From positions 1,860,001-1,924,000 of the forward strand of contig NZ_OY771649.1 in NCBI RefSeq assembly GCF_963674925.1: a DNA stretch of 64,000 bases. The letters are read 5' to 3'. Every line of letters begins with the position of its first letter. Within the stretch, counting starts at the first letter, position 1. Under the pieces are notes generated by a model. The model was not told the DNA's origin. It saw only the letters and a program-made list of their open reading frames with translations, and ran no database searches. Position numbers and translations under genes: made by a program. Below are positions 23,949 to 32,526 of the stretch, one piece after another. Source of the stretch: an uncultured Draconibacterium sp. (GTDB taxonomy: Bacteria; Bacteroidota; Bacteroidia; Bacteroidales; Prolixibacteraceae).

Positions 23949-24329
23949 ACGTTAATTTTTAATTTGGAAATTCATTTAGAAAAAAGCCAAACAGTTAAAT
24001 ACGAGATCTTACTGTTTTAGCTTATAAAAGTTAGGGCAATTGAAAGAAAAAAGCAAATCTTTTACAGCCTGCTACCCTATCACCGGTCGCATATAAAACC
24101 TGATCTTTTTCAGTTTTTGATTTGATCAATTGCTACAAAACGGCTTAAAACCTGGCAATTTCACATTTCAGACAAGGCTACTTGTCAGTTTTGTTTGATA
24201 CATCGGCGAAAAAGAATAAATTAGCGACTCCTTAATTAAACCGGCATCAAAATAAAAACCATCACGAAAAACAAAATCGGTTCTGTGTAGAAAGATTTGG
24301 TTTTTCAACCAAAAAAGGCAAGAAAAGGT
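23949..24329. other. Intergenic region upstream of aqpZ and the symporter gene
   Basis: About 380 bp, AT-rich, with divergent genes on either side. Apart from the ilvA-tail remnant at 24100-24126, no gene, hairpin or clear promoter consensus was seen. Confidence 0.45.
24100..24126 (+). pseudogene. Short remnant matching the 3' end of ilvA
   Basis: A 27-bp stretch matches ilvA 23151-23177 with two differences. Read in the same frame it gives DLFQFLI and then a stop, the same residues as the IlvA C-terminus; both differences are synonymous third-position C to T changes. It sits beyond aqpZ, 949 bp from the original. Upstream homology fades quickly. Confidence 0.55.
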
Positions 24330-25556
24330 ATGAAGATTTTGAAGATTAAATTACACTGGCAAATATTAATTGCCCTGGCATTGGCTGTACTTTTTGGTTA
24401 TTATGTTCCTTCGGGAGTAAAATACACAGCCTGGATGGGTGATATATTTTTAACCGCTCTAAAAATGGTAATTGTACCATTGATTTTAAGCTCGATAATT
24501 TCAGGGGTTACCAGTATGGGAGGCGGAAAAAACCTTGGGCGGCTTGGTGGCAAAACAATGCTTTACTACTTATCTACCAGCACCTTGGCAATTCTAACAG
24601 GATTATTACTTGTAAACATCATTCGCCCCGGTGTTGGCATCGAAATGGGATTAACCCAGTCGGTTGAAGGAATAACCGACAATGTTGGGTCGATAAATGA
24701 AATTTTGATGCGAATTGTTCCTCCCAATATTTTTAGTGCCATGGCGAATGGAGAAATCCTCCCGATCATCTTCTTCGCTATTATTTTCGGAGTATTTATT
24801 ACACAAGTTAATGACAAATACAAAAACTCGCTGACCACCTTTTTTGAAGCAGTTTTTGAAGTGATGATGAAAATGACCATGTTCATTATTAAATTCACTC
24901 CGCTGGGAATTTTTGGAATTGTTTCGCGCGAAGTTAGCCGAAATGCTCACCAACTGGCTGATTTGGCCGGGGGAATGGCCATCTATATGTTAACAGTTGT
25001 TTTAGCACTTGGAATTCATGCTTTTATAACCCTTCCGATAATTCTTCGATTTATTGCAAAGGCCAAACCATACCAGCACTTCAACAACATGGCAACGGCT
25101 TTGCTAACTGCATTTTCAACAGCCTCATCAAGTGCCACGCTACCTTTAACTATGGAAGCCGTTGAACACAAAAGTGGTGTATCGAATAAAATTACCAGTT
25201 TTACCTTACCGCTGGGAGCAACCGTAAATATGGATGGAACCGCGCTGTACGAATGTGTTGCAGCCATGTTTATCGCGCAGGTTTATGGAATTGAATTTAC
25301 TTTTATTCAACAAATTTTAATCGTTGTTACCGCTTTGCTGGCGTCAATTGGCGCAGCCGGTATTCCAATGGCTGGCCTGGTTATGCTTACTGTAATTCTT
25401 ACTGCCGCCGGATTACCTCTTGAAGGTATTGGCTTGATACTTGCCGTTGATCTGCCGCTTGATATGGCCAGAACTTCGATTAACGTTTGGAGCGACAGTT
25501 GCGGAGCTGTTACGGTTGCCCGCTCGGAAAATGAGGAAACAAGTGTAGCCATTTAA
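24330..25556 (+). CDS. Dicarboxylate/amino acid:cation symporter (DAACS family)
   Basis: An Na+- or H+-coupled uptake system for glutamate, aspartate or C4-dicarboxylates in the inner membrane. ATG 24330, preceded by AGAAAAGG, gives 408 residues starting MKILKIKLHWQILIAL; a TTG 33 bases upstream is less likely. Family signatures are the serine-rich hairpin FSTASSSATLPLTME near residue 260, NMDGTALYECVAAMF near residue 300 (the TM7 NMDGT motif) and GIPMAGLVML in hairpin 2. Asp and Arg in the TM8 region (DLPLDMARTSINVWSD) resemble substrate-binding positions. It stands alone. Amino acid versus dicarboxylate preference is not resolved. Confidence 0.93.
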   Translation: MKILKIKLHWQILIALALAVLFGYYVPSGVKYTAWMGDIFLTALKMVIVPLILSSIISGVTSMGGGKNLGRLGGKTMLYYLSTSTLAILTGLLLVNIIRPGVGIEMGLTQSVEGITDNVGSINEILMRIVPPNIFSAMANGEILPIIFFAIIFGVFITQVNDKYKNSLTTFFEAVFEVMMKMTMFIIKFTPLGIFGIVSREVSRNAHQLADLAGGMAIYMLTVVLALGIHAFITLPIILRFIAKAKPYQHFNNMATALLTAFSTASSSATLPLTMEAVEHKSGVSNKITSFTLPLGATVNMDGTALYECVAAMFIAQVYGIEFTFIQQILIVVTALLASIGAAGIPMAGLVMLTVILTAAGLPLEGIGLILAVDLPLDMARTSINVWSDSCGAVTVARSENEETSVAI

Positions 25557-26143
25557 AGGTGCCACATTCTCTAATTATGACTATTTGAACTATCGAACGC
25601 TTTTCTGAACAATAAAAATCAGATAGATTCTAATTTATAGAACACACCAAAATTATTTAAATCTCTGCCTGCCGGCGGCCTTCATCTTTGCCTTGAAGCA
25701 AAGACGAAGCAGAAAATTCAAGGCTGCTTATGGTCTTCACCCTCCGTTTTCATAAAACCTAATTTCGGACGGGTGATCTCCTCATTCTTCGGAGCTTCCC
25801 GCTCTCATTAAGGTTTCATTTTAACTCCGGGCAAAAACCATAAGAGGCCGGTCCACAATGTATCGCCTGCAAAAGCCACCATGAAGATTCCGCCTGAAAT
25901 GGCAAAATGTACTTTTCTTCGGCAAGGATACTACACTCCTAAGTATTTTTCACAAGAGCTTGACATTCTGAATAGATCTGCGAACGGCACGAATTCATCT
26001 GCCAACTGTACTTCTCAATCTGCATAATTCAGATTCGTTTAAAGTAGTGACGCTAGACGATTTTATTGGCTTATTGGCAGAATATCAATGGATTATTCAA
26101 ATAAATGGCTTACCATTGTATGGTAAATGCATTTAACATTACA
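25557..26143. other. Intergenic region with imperfect inverted-repeat element
   Basis: More than 540 bp without a recognisable gene. A 118-bp imperfect inverted repeat at 25727-25844 has ends CTTATGGT and ACCATAAG and inner arms AAACCTAAT and ATTAAGGTTT. A short hairpin, CTTTGC-CTTGAA-GCAAAG, lies at 25686-25702. The stretch from about 25850 to 26100 looks unstructured and contains no long open frame. Confidence 0.5.
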
Positions 26144-27160
26144 ATGAAGATCTTTAAGTACCGGGTTCTAAACCACATACTATTTTGGATATTTATATTT
26201 ACGTTTTATACGGTTCCCTATCTATTGTCGTATGGATTTGTAATGGAAGCGTTTATAAATATCATTTACATTCCCGTCGACATTATTGGTGTTTACATCG
26301 TTATCGAATACCTTATTCCGCGGTTTGTATTCAAAAAGCGGCGCTTTGAAATTTTCATTCTTGGCACGGCAGTAATCATCGCACTCAATATAGCCATCTC
26401 ACAGTTTATAAAGCTGAACATCCAACCATTACTGGGATTTTGGGTAGTACGCCGCCCGTTTAATGCCGAAATGTTCTCTGCTTTGCTTAACAATTTTATG
26501 ATTATCGGTACCGCTACAGCTTTTAAGCTGTTCAGCTATTCGTACAATTTTCATTTAACAAAATCGGAACTGGAGCGCAAAACCGTTCAGTCGGAACTTG
26601 GAATTTTACGATCGCAGGTAAATCCGCATTTCCTTTTTAATGTGCTCAATAATATTGATGCCCTAATTTATGAAGACAAAGAAAAGGCGTCGAATGCCAT
26701 TGTGCTGCTATCGAAAATTATGCGATACATGCTTCAGGAGTCAACGCACGAAATGGTAAAACTTGATAAAGAGCTCAGTTATATACAAGACTACCTGGAA
26801 CTGGCGAAACTAAGTTTTGCCGACCCTAAATTTTTAGAATTTGAACAAAAAGGAGCACCTAACTCACAATTTGTACCGCCACTGTTATTTATCCCGATCA
26901 TTGAAAATGCGGTAAAACATTGCAATAAACAATCGGAGTCGCCCGGTGTAAAAATTAACTTTTCCATTGATACTGATTGTATTGAATTACGCACATCGAA
27001 CTTTGTAAAACGCAACAATTTTAAATTGCCCGACACTGGCACCGGAACAGGGCTGAAAAATGTTGAAAAGCGCCTAAAACTCCTTTATGGCAGCAATTTT
27101 ACTTTTGATATTAAAAAGGATATGGATAAATTTGATGTGCATATAAAAGTGCCGGTATAA
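26144..27160 (+). CDS. LytS/YehU-type sensor histidine kinase
   Basis: A membrane sensor kinase of the His_kinase (PF06580) type. ATG 26144 (MKIFKYRVLNHILFWIFIF) is chosen; an in-frame ATG at 26105 adds 13 residues without a ribosome-site advantage. About four membrane helices occupy residues 8-140. The phospho-acceptor is in SQVNPHFLFNVLNNIDAL near residue 160, with a short linker before it. The ATPase part has IENAVKHCNK near residue 248 and GTGTGLKNVEKRLKLLYG near residue 297. There is no obvious extracellular ligand domain, so it may sense the membrane. It is followed after 18 bp by its LytTR response regulator. Confidence 0.93.
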   Translation: MKIFKYRVLNHILFWIFIFTFYTVPYLLSYGFVMEAFINIIYIPVDIIGVYIVIEYLIPRFVFKKRRFEIFILGTAVIIALNIAISQFIKLNIQPLLGFWVVRRPFNAEMFSALLNNFMIIGTATAFKLFSYSYNFHLTKSELERKTVQSELGILRSQVNPHFLFNVLNNIDALIYEDKEKASNAIVLLSKIMRYMLQESTHEMVKLDKELSYIQDYLELAKLSFADPKFLEFEQKGAPNSQFVPPLLFIPIIENAVKHCNKQSESPGVKINFSIDTDCIELRTSNFVKRNNFKLPDTGTGTGLKNVEKRLKLLYGSNFTFDIKKDMDKFDVHIKVPV

Positions 27161-27178
27161 CCGATAAACTTGTTTCTT

Positions 27179-27916
27179 ATGAAATTGAATTGCATAGCTG
27201 TTGACGACGAACTTTTAGCCCTAAAAAAGATTGAACGTTTTGCCGAAAAAATTGATTACCTCAATCTTTTAGGCACGTTCGATAATGCTTTGTCAACCTT
27301 TTCATTTCTTCGCGAAAATAAAGTCGACCTTATTTTTCTCGATATTCAAATGGATGAATTTACCGGCATCCAGCTACTCGAAACTTTAAAAGATCCGCCA
27401 TACGTAATTTTAACCACTGCTTTTGATGAATATGCACTTAAAGCCTACGAATTAGATGTTGTAGATTACCTTTTAAAGCCCATACCTTTCGAGCGTTTTG
27501 TAAAAGCCACTGAGAAGGTTTATGCCCGCTTTTTAAAAGAACAGAACAACCATACTCCGGCACCAACACATCATCCGGTAGAAAATAACGACACCGCGGA
27601 ATATACCTTTATAAAATCGGGTAACAAAACGGTTAAAGTTTATTTCGATAAGATTTTATACATTGAAGGGCAGCGCGATTACCTGCAAATTCATACCGAA
27701 GACAGCAGGATTATGACGCTCCTGAATTTCAAAAAAATGCAGGAACTCCTGGATGATCAGAAATTTATTCGCGTGCATAAATCGTATATCATTTCAATCG
27801 ACAAGATCGACTACATTGAAAACAATACGATTAAAATAAAAGACAAACTTATTCCGGTTAGCAGTACCTATAAAATTGCTTTCCAAAACCTGCTTCAGAA
27901 AAAGAATTTTCTGTAG
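27179..27916 (+). CDS. LytTR-family response regulator
   Basis: The cognate regulator of the upstream kinase. ATG 27179 gives MKLNCIAVDDELLALKKIE; a TTG nine bases earlier is unlikely. The receiver domain (1-115) has the acidic pair VDDE, the phospho-acceptor Asp in LIFLDIQMDEFTG near residue 54, the Thr/Ala switch TTAFDEYA and Lys in DYLLKPIPFERF. The LytTR DNA-binding domain (about 145-243) is marked by FDKILYIEGQRDYLQIHT and FIRVHKSYIIS. LytTR proteins bind paired direct repeats of about 9-10 bp; no site was identified here. The two genes form an operon. Confidence 0.95.
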   Translation: MKLNCIAVDDELLALKKIERFAEKIDYLNLLGTFDNALSTFSFLRENKVDLIFLDIQMDEFTGIQLLETLKDPPYVILTTAFDEYALKAYELDVVDYLLKPIPFERFVKATEKVYARFLKEQNNHTPAPTHHPVENNDTAEYTFIKSGNKTVKVYFDKILYIEGQRDYLQIHTEDSRIMTLLNFKKMQELLDDQKFIRVHKSYIISIDKIDYIENNTIKIKDKLIPVSSTYKIAFQNLLQKKNFL

Positions 27917-27975
27917 AACTGCCCTGTTCGGCGTCTTTTTTAACAAAATTTCACTACTGATTTTTTCAATTTTTC

Positions 27976-27983
27976 TATTTTTG
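27976..27983 (+). promoter_or_regulatory. -7 promoter box before the serine-hydrolase-like gene
   Basis: TATTTTTG fits TAnnTTTG and lies 43 bases before the ATG at 28027. No clear -33 TTG was found. Confidence 0.45.
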
Positions 27984-28026
27984 CAACTGCTTTTTTTAAG
28001 TTGAAACCAGTTTAAAACCAGTAAAA

Positions 28027-29148
28027 ATGATACGAGGAATTCAAATCTTTATTCTGTTTTTTATTGCCTTAACACTAACAAACTGCAAAAAAGCAGACAA
28101 CGACATTCTGTACGATAAAAAGTACGTCGACGAGATTAAACAAGTTCGGAAAGAGCTTGTAACTCACCTGAGAATTAACTTTATTCCGGGAATGCAAATA
28201 GCAATTGCCAAAAACGGGGAACTTATTTATTCTGAAGGAATTGGTCTTGCCTCTACCGACCTCGATGTTAAAGTTACCCGTGATACCAAATTCCGGATCG
28301 GAGACTTATCAGAATTATACACCACACTTATTTACTTAAAGATGGTGGAAGACGGCACGCTTAATCCCGATTCTACCATACAGCATTATCTCCCTGATTT
28401 TCCGAAAAAACTCCTTCCGGTTACCATCAAAAATCTTAAAGATCACACCTCCGGATTCAGGGAAATGAGCAACAGCGAGGACAACTGGCAGGCAACAAAC
28501 ATTACGCTGCAAAAAGGATTGGAAACATTTCAGGATGATGAGTTAATGGCTCCTCCGGGAGAATTCCACCGGGAAAGCCGCTTAAATTTCAACTTGCTTG
28601 GCGCCATTATGGAAAAAGCATCAGGAAAGCGATTCAATGAGCTGCTGCAGGAATATGTAACCGACACGCTGCATTTTGAAAATACCTGCCCTGATAATCC
28701 GTTTTCAACCATAAAAGGGCGTTCTAATTTTCACGATCACAATATTATTTCGCAGGTGGTAAACGCCATGACTACTGATTTACGCTGGCGGGCTCCATCC
28801 GAAGGGCTTTTATCAAGTGCCGAAGATTTGGTAAAACTCACCGATATTTACCTCAATTCCGATTACCTGAACGACAGCACGCGTGCTCACCTTTTCGATC
28901 CTGTTGATCTGAACAACAATCATAAAGCGCAATTCGCCAATGGGTGGATAATTTTACACGACCGCGAGGGAAATGTAATTTATGGTCGCGAAGGTTCTGT
29001 TCACGGAGGTAGTTCTTCTGTTCTAATTTACCCGGAAGAAGAGTTGGTTATAGCAATAACAACCAACCTTACCCAGGAACGAAGCAACAATACAATATTT
29101 AAACTGGCCGACATTTTTCTGCCAAAACCGGAGGAAAGCGAGGAATAG
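28027..29148 (+). CDS. Beta-lactamase/serine-hydrolase-fold lipoprotein, catalytic motifs lost
   Basis: A 373-residue lipoprotein (lipobox LTNC, Cys near residue 20) with the fold pattern of class C beta-lactamases and DD-peptidases. The family's SxxK motif, expected after FRIG (residues 89-92), reads DLSE, so the nucleophile Ser and the base Lys are replaced by Asp93 and Glu96. The YxN region reads ESRLNFNLLG instead of YSN, and the HxG region reads YGREGSVHGG. All three catalytic motifs are therefore altered while the scaffold (HTSGF, NLLGAIMEK, SSAEDLVKL) is kept. It likely binds a ligand or protein rather than hydrolysing. It is probably monocistronic or co-transcribed with the DUF4230 gene. 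Confidence 0.85.
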   Translation: MIRGIQIFILFFIALTLTNCKKADNDILYDKKYVDEIKQVRKELVTHLRINFIPGMQIAIAKNGELIYSEGIGLASTDLDVKVTRDTKFRIGDLSELYTTLIYLKMVEDGTLNPDSTIQHYLPDFPKKLLPVTIKNLKDHTSGFREMSNSEDNWQATNITLQKGLETFQDDELMAPPGEFHRESRLNFNLLGAIMEKASGKRFNELLQEYVTDTLHFENTCPDNPFSTIKGRSNFHDHNIISQVVNAMTTDLRWRAPSEGLLSSAEDLVKLTDIYLNSDYLNDSTRAHLFDPVDLNNNHKAQFANGWIILHDREGNVIYGREGSVHGGSSSVLIYPEEELVIAITTNLTQERSNNTIFKLADIFLPKPEESEE

Positions 29149-29224
29149 AATTTTCTTTTCGTAACCACGATACACGGGGTTTTTATAAAAAGTTTTATTT
29201 TAGATATTCAAAACAAGACTTTTT

Positions 29225-29845
29225 ATGGAAACCCTTATTTTTTTGGGAATACTTATTGGACTGGCTGCCGGAATTTTCGGAACGATTTATTATTACAAAA
29301 ACCGTAACGAAAAACAACTGCACGACCAGTCAGTTATTTTGCTTGACAAAATAAAACAGGTCTGCAAATTAATTACTGTTGAAGGAGAATTCTCGGAATT
29401 GTACACCCACCGCGACGAGAAACAGTTGTTTTTCAAACTTTTTCAAACCGAAAAACGTGCTTTACTAATTGTTAAAGCCAAAGTGATGATCGGTTTCGAC
29501 CTCACCAAAATAAACATCGATATAAATCCGCATAAAAAACTGGTTGAGTTATCACGCTTTCCCGAGCCCGAGATTCTTAGCATCGACAGCGACCTGGAAT
29601 ATTACGACATACAAAAGGGAATCATTAACAAAATAAATGAAGCGGATTTGACCAACATGAATAAACGCTCGAAAGAATTTATTCGTGAAAAAGTGGAGGA
29701 AAGCCACCTGGTACAAATTGCAAAAGACCAGGCCAACGATACGGTTGCTCTTGTGCAGCAATTGATTGAATCGGTTGGCTGGCATTTTGAAGCTGAACAC
29801 CGTAAAATAAGTGCTGCCAAAGTGAAGAAGATTCTGAAAAACTAA
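29225..29845 (+). CDS. DUF4230 domain-containing membrane-anchored protein
   Basis: Function unknown. The 206-residue protein has one N-terminal membrane segment (LIFLGILIGLAAGIFGTIYYY) followed by a soluble DUF4230-type domain. The middle holds KQVCKLITVEGEFSELY and ALLIVKAKVMIGFDLTKINIDI, the hallmark of the family. The C-terminal helix (AKDQANDTVALVQQLIESVGWHF) carries the expected conserved ending. The stop codon overlaps the stop of the convergent DUF1080 gene by 3 bases. No partner suggests a role. Confidence 0.85.
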   Translation: METLIFLGILIGLAAGIFGTIYYYKNRNEKQLHDQSVILLDKIKQVCKLITVEGEFSELYTHRDEKQLFFKLFQTEKRALLIVKAKVMIGFDLTKINIDINPHKKLVELSRFPEPEILSIDSDLEYYDIQKGIINKINEADLTNMNKRSKEFIREKVEESHLVQIAKDQANDTVALVQQLIESVGWHFEAEHRKISAAKVKKILKN

Positions 29846-30708
29846 TTGAAATAACGCGCAAAATTTTCCGGCATTTCGTCCAGTTCCCTAATCTCAATCT
29901 CTTTATAAAAAACCTCAGCCGCCTCGCTTTGCAGCTGTATCTTCCCTTTATCCAGGGGCAAGGTTTCGCCGTCTTTAATGTAACGCGAGTTACGTAAAAC
30001 CATTACCACCTCGCCGTTTACCATGTGAATGCTGTTTCCGTCATAACAAATCAGCTCCAGTACATTCCATTCTCCCGGCGCTTTTTCATAATTTCCGCTA
30101 CGCAGGCAAAATCCCTGAATATCCTCGTCCTGTCCCATCGGTAAAAAAGGCTGACTGGCATCGGCAACCGGATTCATAATATATTCTGGAAGGTAAGCGC
30201 GTATGTCGATGGCCGAAGTCATTTGGCTCCAGTAATCGCCCAGGTGCCCTTCCATAACCTGGAATTCCTGCGAAAGCATCCACGTGCGCCAGTACTCGGC
30301 TCCCAAAGGGCCAATGGAATGATACAAAATCCCCGAGTCTTTCAGCAGGTTTTTACGCGGATCAAACTTCTTATCTCCCCATTTCATTTTCAATCGTAAG
30401 TGATAATTGTTGTATTCCTTCTTGCTTATCAGGCAGCCATAAATCTCGCCACTAATCTTTAAAACATTTTCACCCTCTTGTTCGGCTACCGTAAAAACAT
30501 TATAGCCTTCTTTATTTAATCCAATTGGTTCTATTAAGTTGCCATCGGCATCTTTTGGCTGTTGCCCGTCGTAGCCCAACTGGTGTTTATAACTTAAATA
30601 CCGGTCCCACTTCGAAAGGTCATTATCCATTAGCGATTCCCAATTGTCAGTTGTATTGCAAGCCGAAAATATAGTAGTAACAAAAAGCAGCGTAAAAAAA
30701 TATTTCAT
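29842..30708 (-). CDS. DUF1080 (3-keto-disaccharide hydrolase-like) lipoprotein
   Basis: A secreted, probably outer-membrane lipoprotein with a concanavalin-like (GH16-type) fold. ATG at 30708 opens MKYFFTLLFVTTIFSAC, with the lipobox Cys near residue 17; a longer upstream frame to 30879 has no signal-like start. The domain covers most of the 288 residues: WESLMDNDLSKWDRYL at the start, NYHLRLKMKWGDKKF, SGILYHSIGP and GEWNVLELICYDGNSIHMVNGEVV, all typical of DUF1080. Family members act on sugars, some as 3-keto-glycoside hydrolases, but the substrate here is unknown. It is convergent with DUF4230, with overlapping stop codons. Confidence 0.88.
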   Translation of the reverse strand: MKYFFTLLFVTTIFSACNTTDNWESLMDNDLSKWDRYLSYKHQLGYDGQQPKDADGNLIEPIGLNKEGYNVFTVAEQEGENVLKISGEIYGCLISKKEYNNYHLRLKMKWGDKKFDPRKNLLKDSGILYHSIGPLGAEYWRTWMLSQEFQVMEGHLGDYWSQMTSAIDIRAYLPEYIMNPVADASQPFLPMGQDEDIQGFCLRSGNYEKAPGEWNVLELICYDGNSIHMVNGEVVMVLRNSRYIKDGETLPLDKGKIQLQSEAAEVFYKEIEIRELDEMPENFARYFN

Positions 30709-30977
30709 ACTATTATAATTGTTGTTTTTAGTGGTATAGTATGTAACTCGCACGTATTTTAATAATTCCCTTGGATGTATAATATACATGCTCGTTTCAT
30801 GATCGTTGTTTGTATTTCTTTCAAAGCTAAATAAATCTAAATATAAATCATTAATAAAAGTTTGTTTTACTTTCTTCACAACCTCCTAAACCCTACCCCT
30901 AAAACAATATTAAACAACCTTTTAGCTCGGTGTTTTAACCCTGACTTAACAAGAATCAACTAATCACTAAAAAGGTG

Positions 30978-31007
30978 TTGCCGAACATAAAAAAGGCAGT
31001 ACTTTTG
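30978..31007 (+). promoter_or_regulatory. Bacteroidota promoter of the [FeFe] hydrogenase gene
   Basis: A -33 TTG at 30978-30980 and -7 TACTTTTG at 31000-31007, with 19 bases between. The leader to the ATG at 31032 is short. No obvious Rex or FNR palindrome was seen. Confidence 0.75.
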
Positions 31008-31031
31008 CGGCGTCAAAAAAATAGAGGCAAC

Positions 31032-32453
31032 ATGGGATACACAAGTAACACACTGATTATTAGAAGAGATTTACTGAAACAAATCGTCAGGCTTTTTGCC
31101 GATGGTAAATTGGTTGAGGAAATCGACCGTATTCCCATTCAAATGGCACCCAAAAAACGCGAAGCACAACACCGTTGTTGTATTCATAAAGAGCGGGCGG
31201 TAATAAAATACAAGTTATTTCCTTTGCTGGGTTACACTGTTGACGATGAAAAAGATGAATTGACTCCCCTTAGTTCCTATGCCGAAAATGCCCAAAACCG
31301 CACGCAGGTAAAAAAAGAAATAATGACCGTGGTTGACGAAGCCTGTACAAGTTGTGTAAAAGCACAGTACGTGGTGAGTAACCTTTGCCGGGGTTGTGTG
31401 GCGCGTCCGTGTATGATGAACTGCCCGAAAGATGCCGTTAGTATGGTTAATGGCCAGGCACAAATTAACACCGACAAATGTATTAACTGCGGTATTTGCC
31501 AAAAGCAGTGCCAGTACCACGCTATTATCCACGTACCTATCCCCTGCGAAGCAGCGTGCCCGGTTGGAGCCATTTCGAAAGATGAATACGGAGTTGAACG
31601 TATTGACGACGATAAATGTATCTACTGCGGGAAATGTATGGTTGCCTGTCCGTTTGGCAGTATTTTCGAGGTGAGCCAATTGATTGATATTTTGATGTGC
31701 ATCCGAAAAGAAGAGCACACCACCGCTATTTTTGCTCCGGCCATTCACGGTCAGTTTAACCTGTCGACCGGGCAAATTGAAAACCTGTTAAAAGAAATTG
31801 GTTTTAACGAAGTGGTAGAAGTTGCCGACGGAGCACGCTTAACGGTGGAACATGAATCGGCAGAATTTCTTGAACGCCTTGATGAAGGTGCTCCGTTTAT
31901 GACCACCAGTTGTTGCCCAAGTTATGTGGAAACCGTTGAAAAACACGTAAAAGGATTAAAACCTTTTGTATCGGATACGCCATCACCAATGATGTATGCG
32001 GCCGATATGGCGCGTGAGAAAAATCCGGGTACAAAAGTGGTTTTTATTGGGCCGTGTATTGGAAAACGCAAAGAAGCCCGACGTAACGAAAAAGTTGATC
32101 ATGTAATGTCGTTTGAGGAGCTGAATGCACTAATTGTTGGTCTGGATATTGATTTGGGCGGAATTCCGGATAACGAAAACCGACACAATAAAAAAACAGT
32201 GGACCGTGGATTTGCACTGTCAGGAGGTGTAACCGCCGCAGTTAAAGCCGAACGCCCCGAAGCAAACATTAAAGAGCTGGTGATTAATGGTGTTGACAAA
32301 AAAGCCGTTGGCATGATGAAGGCTTATGCACGCGGAAAAGCACCGGCAAACTTTATCGAATTTATGGTTTGCGAAGGTGGATGTATTAACGGTCCTGCTT
32401 CGCTGGGCGAAATGGCAGGTAACCGAAAACTTTTTAATTCGAATTTAAAATAA
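31032..32453 (+). CDS. Monomeric [FeFe] hydrogenase, group B type
   Basis: Likely catalyses H2 formation with ferredoxin as donor during fermentation. ATG 31032 (MGYTSNTLIIRRDLLKQ) is chosen for its RBS-like AGAGGCAA and its promoter; 473 residues. The N-terminal half carries three cysteine-rich iron-sulfur segments: CTSCVKAQYVVSNLCRGC, two ferredoxin-type sets (CINCGICQKQC, CIYCGKCMVAC), and CEAACP. The H-cluster motifs are TSCCPSY (L1), GPCIGKRKEA (L2) and EFMVCEGGCINGP (L3). L1 with Tyr instead of Trp is typical of group B. HydE, HydF and HydG maturases are not in the window. It ends at a bidirectional terminator. Confidence 0.92.
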   Translation: MGYTSNTLIIRRDLLKQIVRLFADGKLVEEIDRIPIQMAPKKREAQHRCCIHKERAVIKYKLFPLLGYTVDDEKDELTPLSSYAENAQNRTQVKKEIMTVVDEACTSCVKAQYVVSNLCRGCVARPCMMNCPKDAVSMVNGQAQINTDKCINCGICQKQCQYHAIIHVPIPCEAACPVGAISKDEYGVERIDDDKCIYCGKCMVACPFGSIFEVSQLIDILMCIRKEEHTTAIFAPAIHGQFNLSTGQIENLLKEIGFNEVVEVADGARLTVEHESAEFLERLDEGAPFMTTSCCPSYVETVEKHVKGLKPFVSDTPSPMMYAADMAREKNPGTKVVFIGPCIGKRKEARRNEKVDHVMSFEELNALIVGLDIDLGGIPDNENRHNKKTVDRGFALSGGVTAAVKAERPEANIKELVINGVDKKAVGMMKAYARGKAPANFIEFMVCEGGCINGPASLGEMAGNRKLFNSNLK

Positions 32454-32473
32454 ATAGCACAAAATCCTATAAA

Positions 32474-32504
32474 AAGAACGGAAGCTAAATTAGCTTCCGT
32501 TCTT
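32474..32504. terminator. Bidirectional terminator between hydrogenase and LytTR genes
   Basis: A perfect 15-bp inverted repeat, AAGAACGGAAGCTAA - A - TTAGCTTCCGTTCTT, between convergent genes. There is a T-rich tail on the plus side and an A run on the other side. Confidence 0.85.
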
Positions 32505-32526
32505 CATTTTGAGCATCTTATAACAG

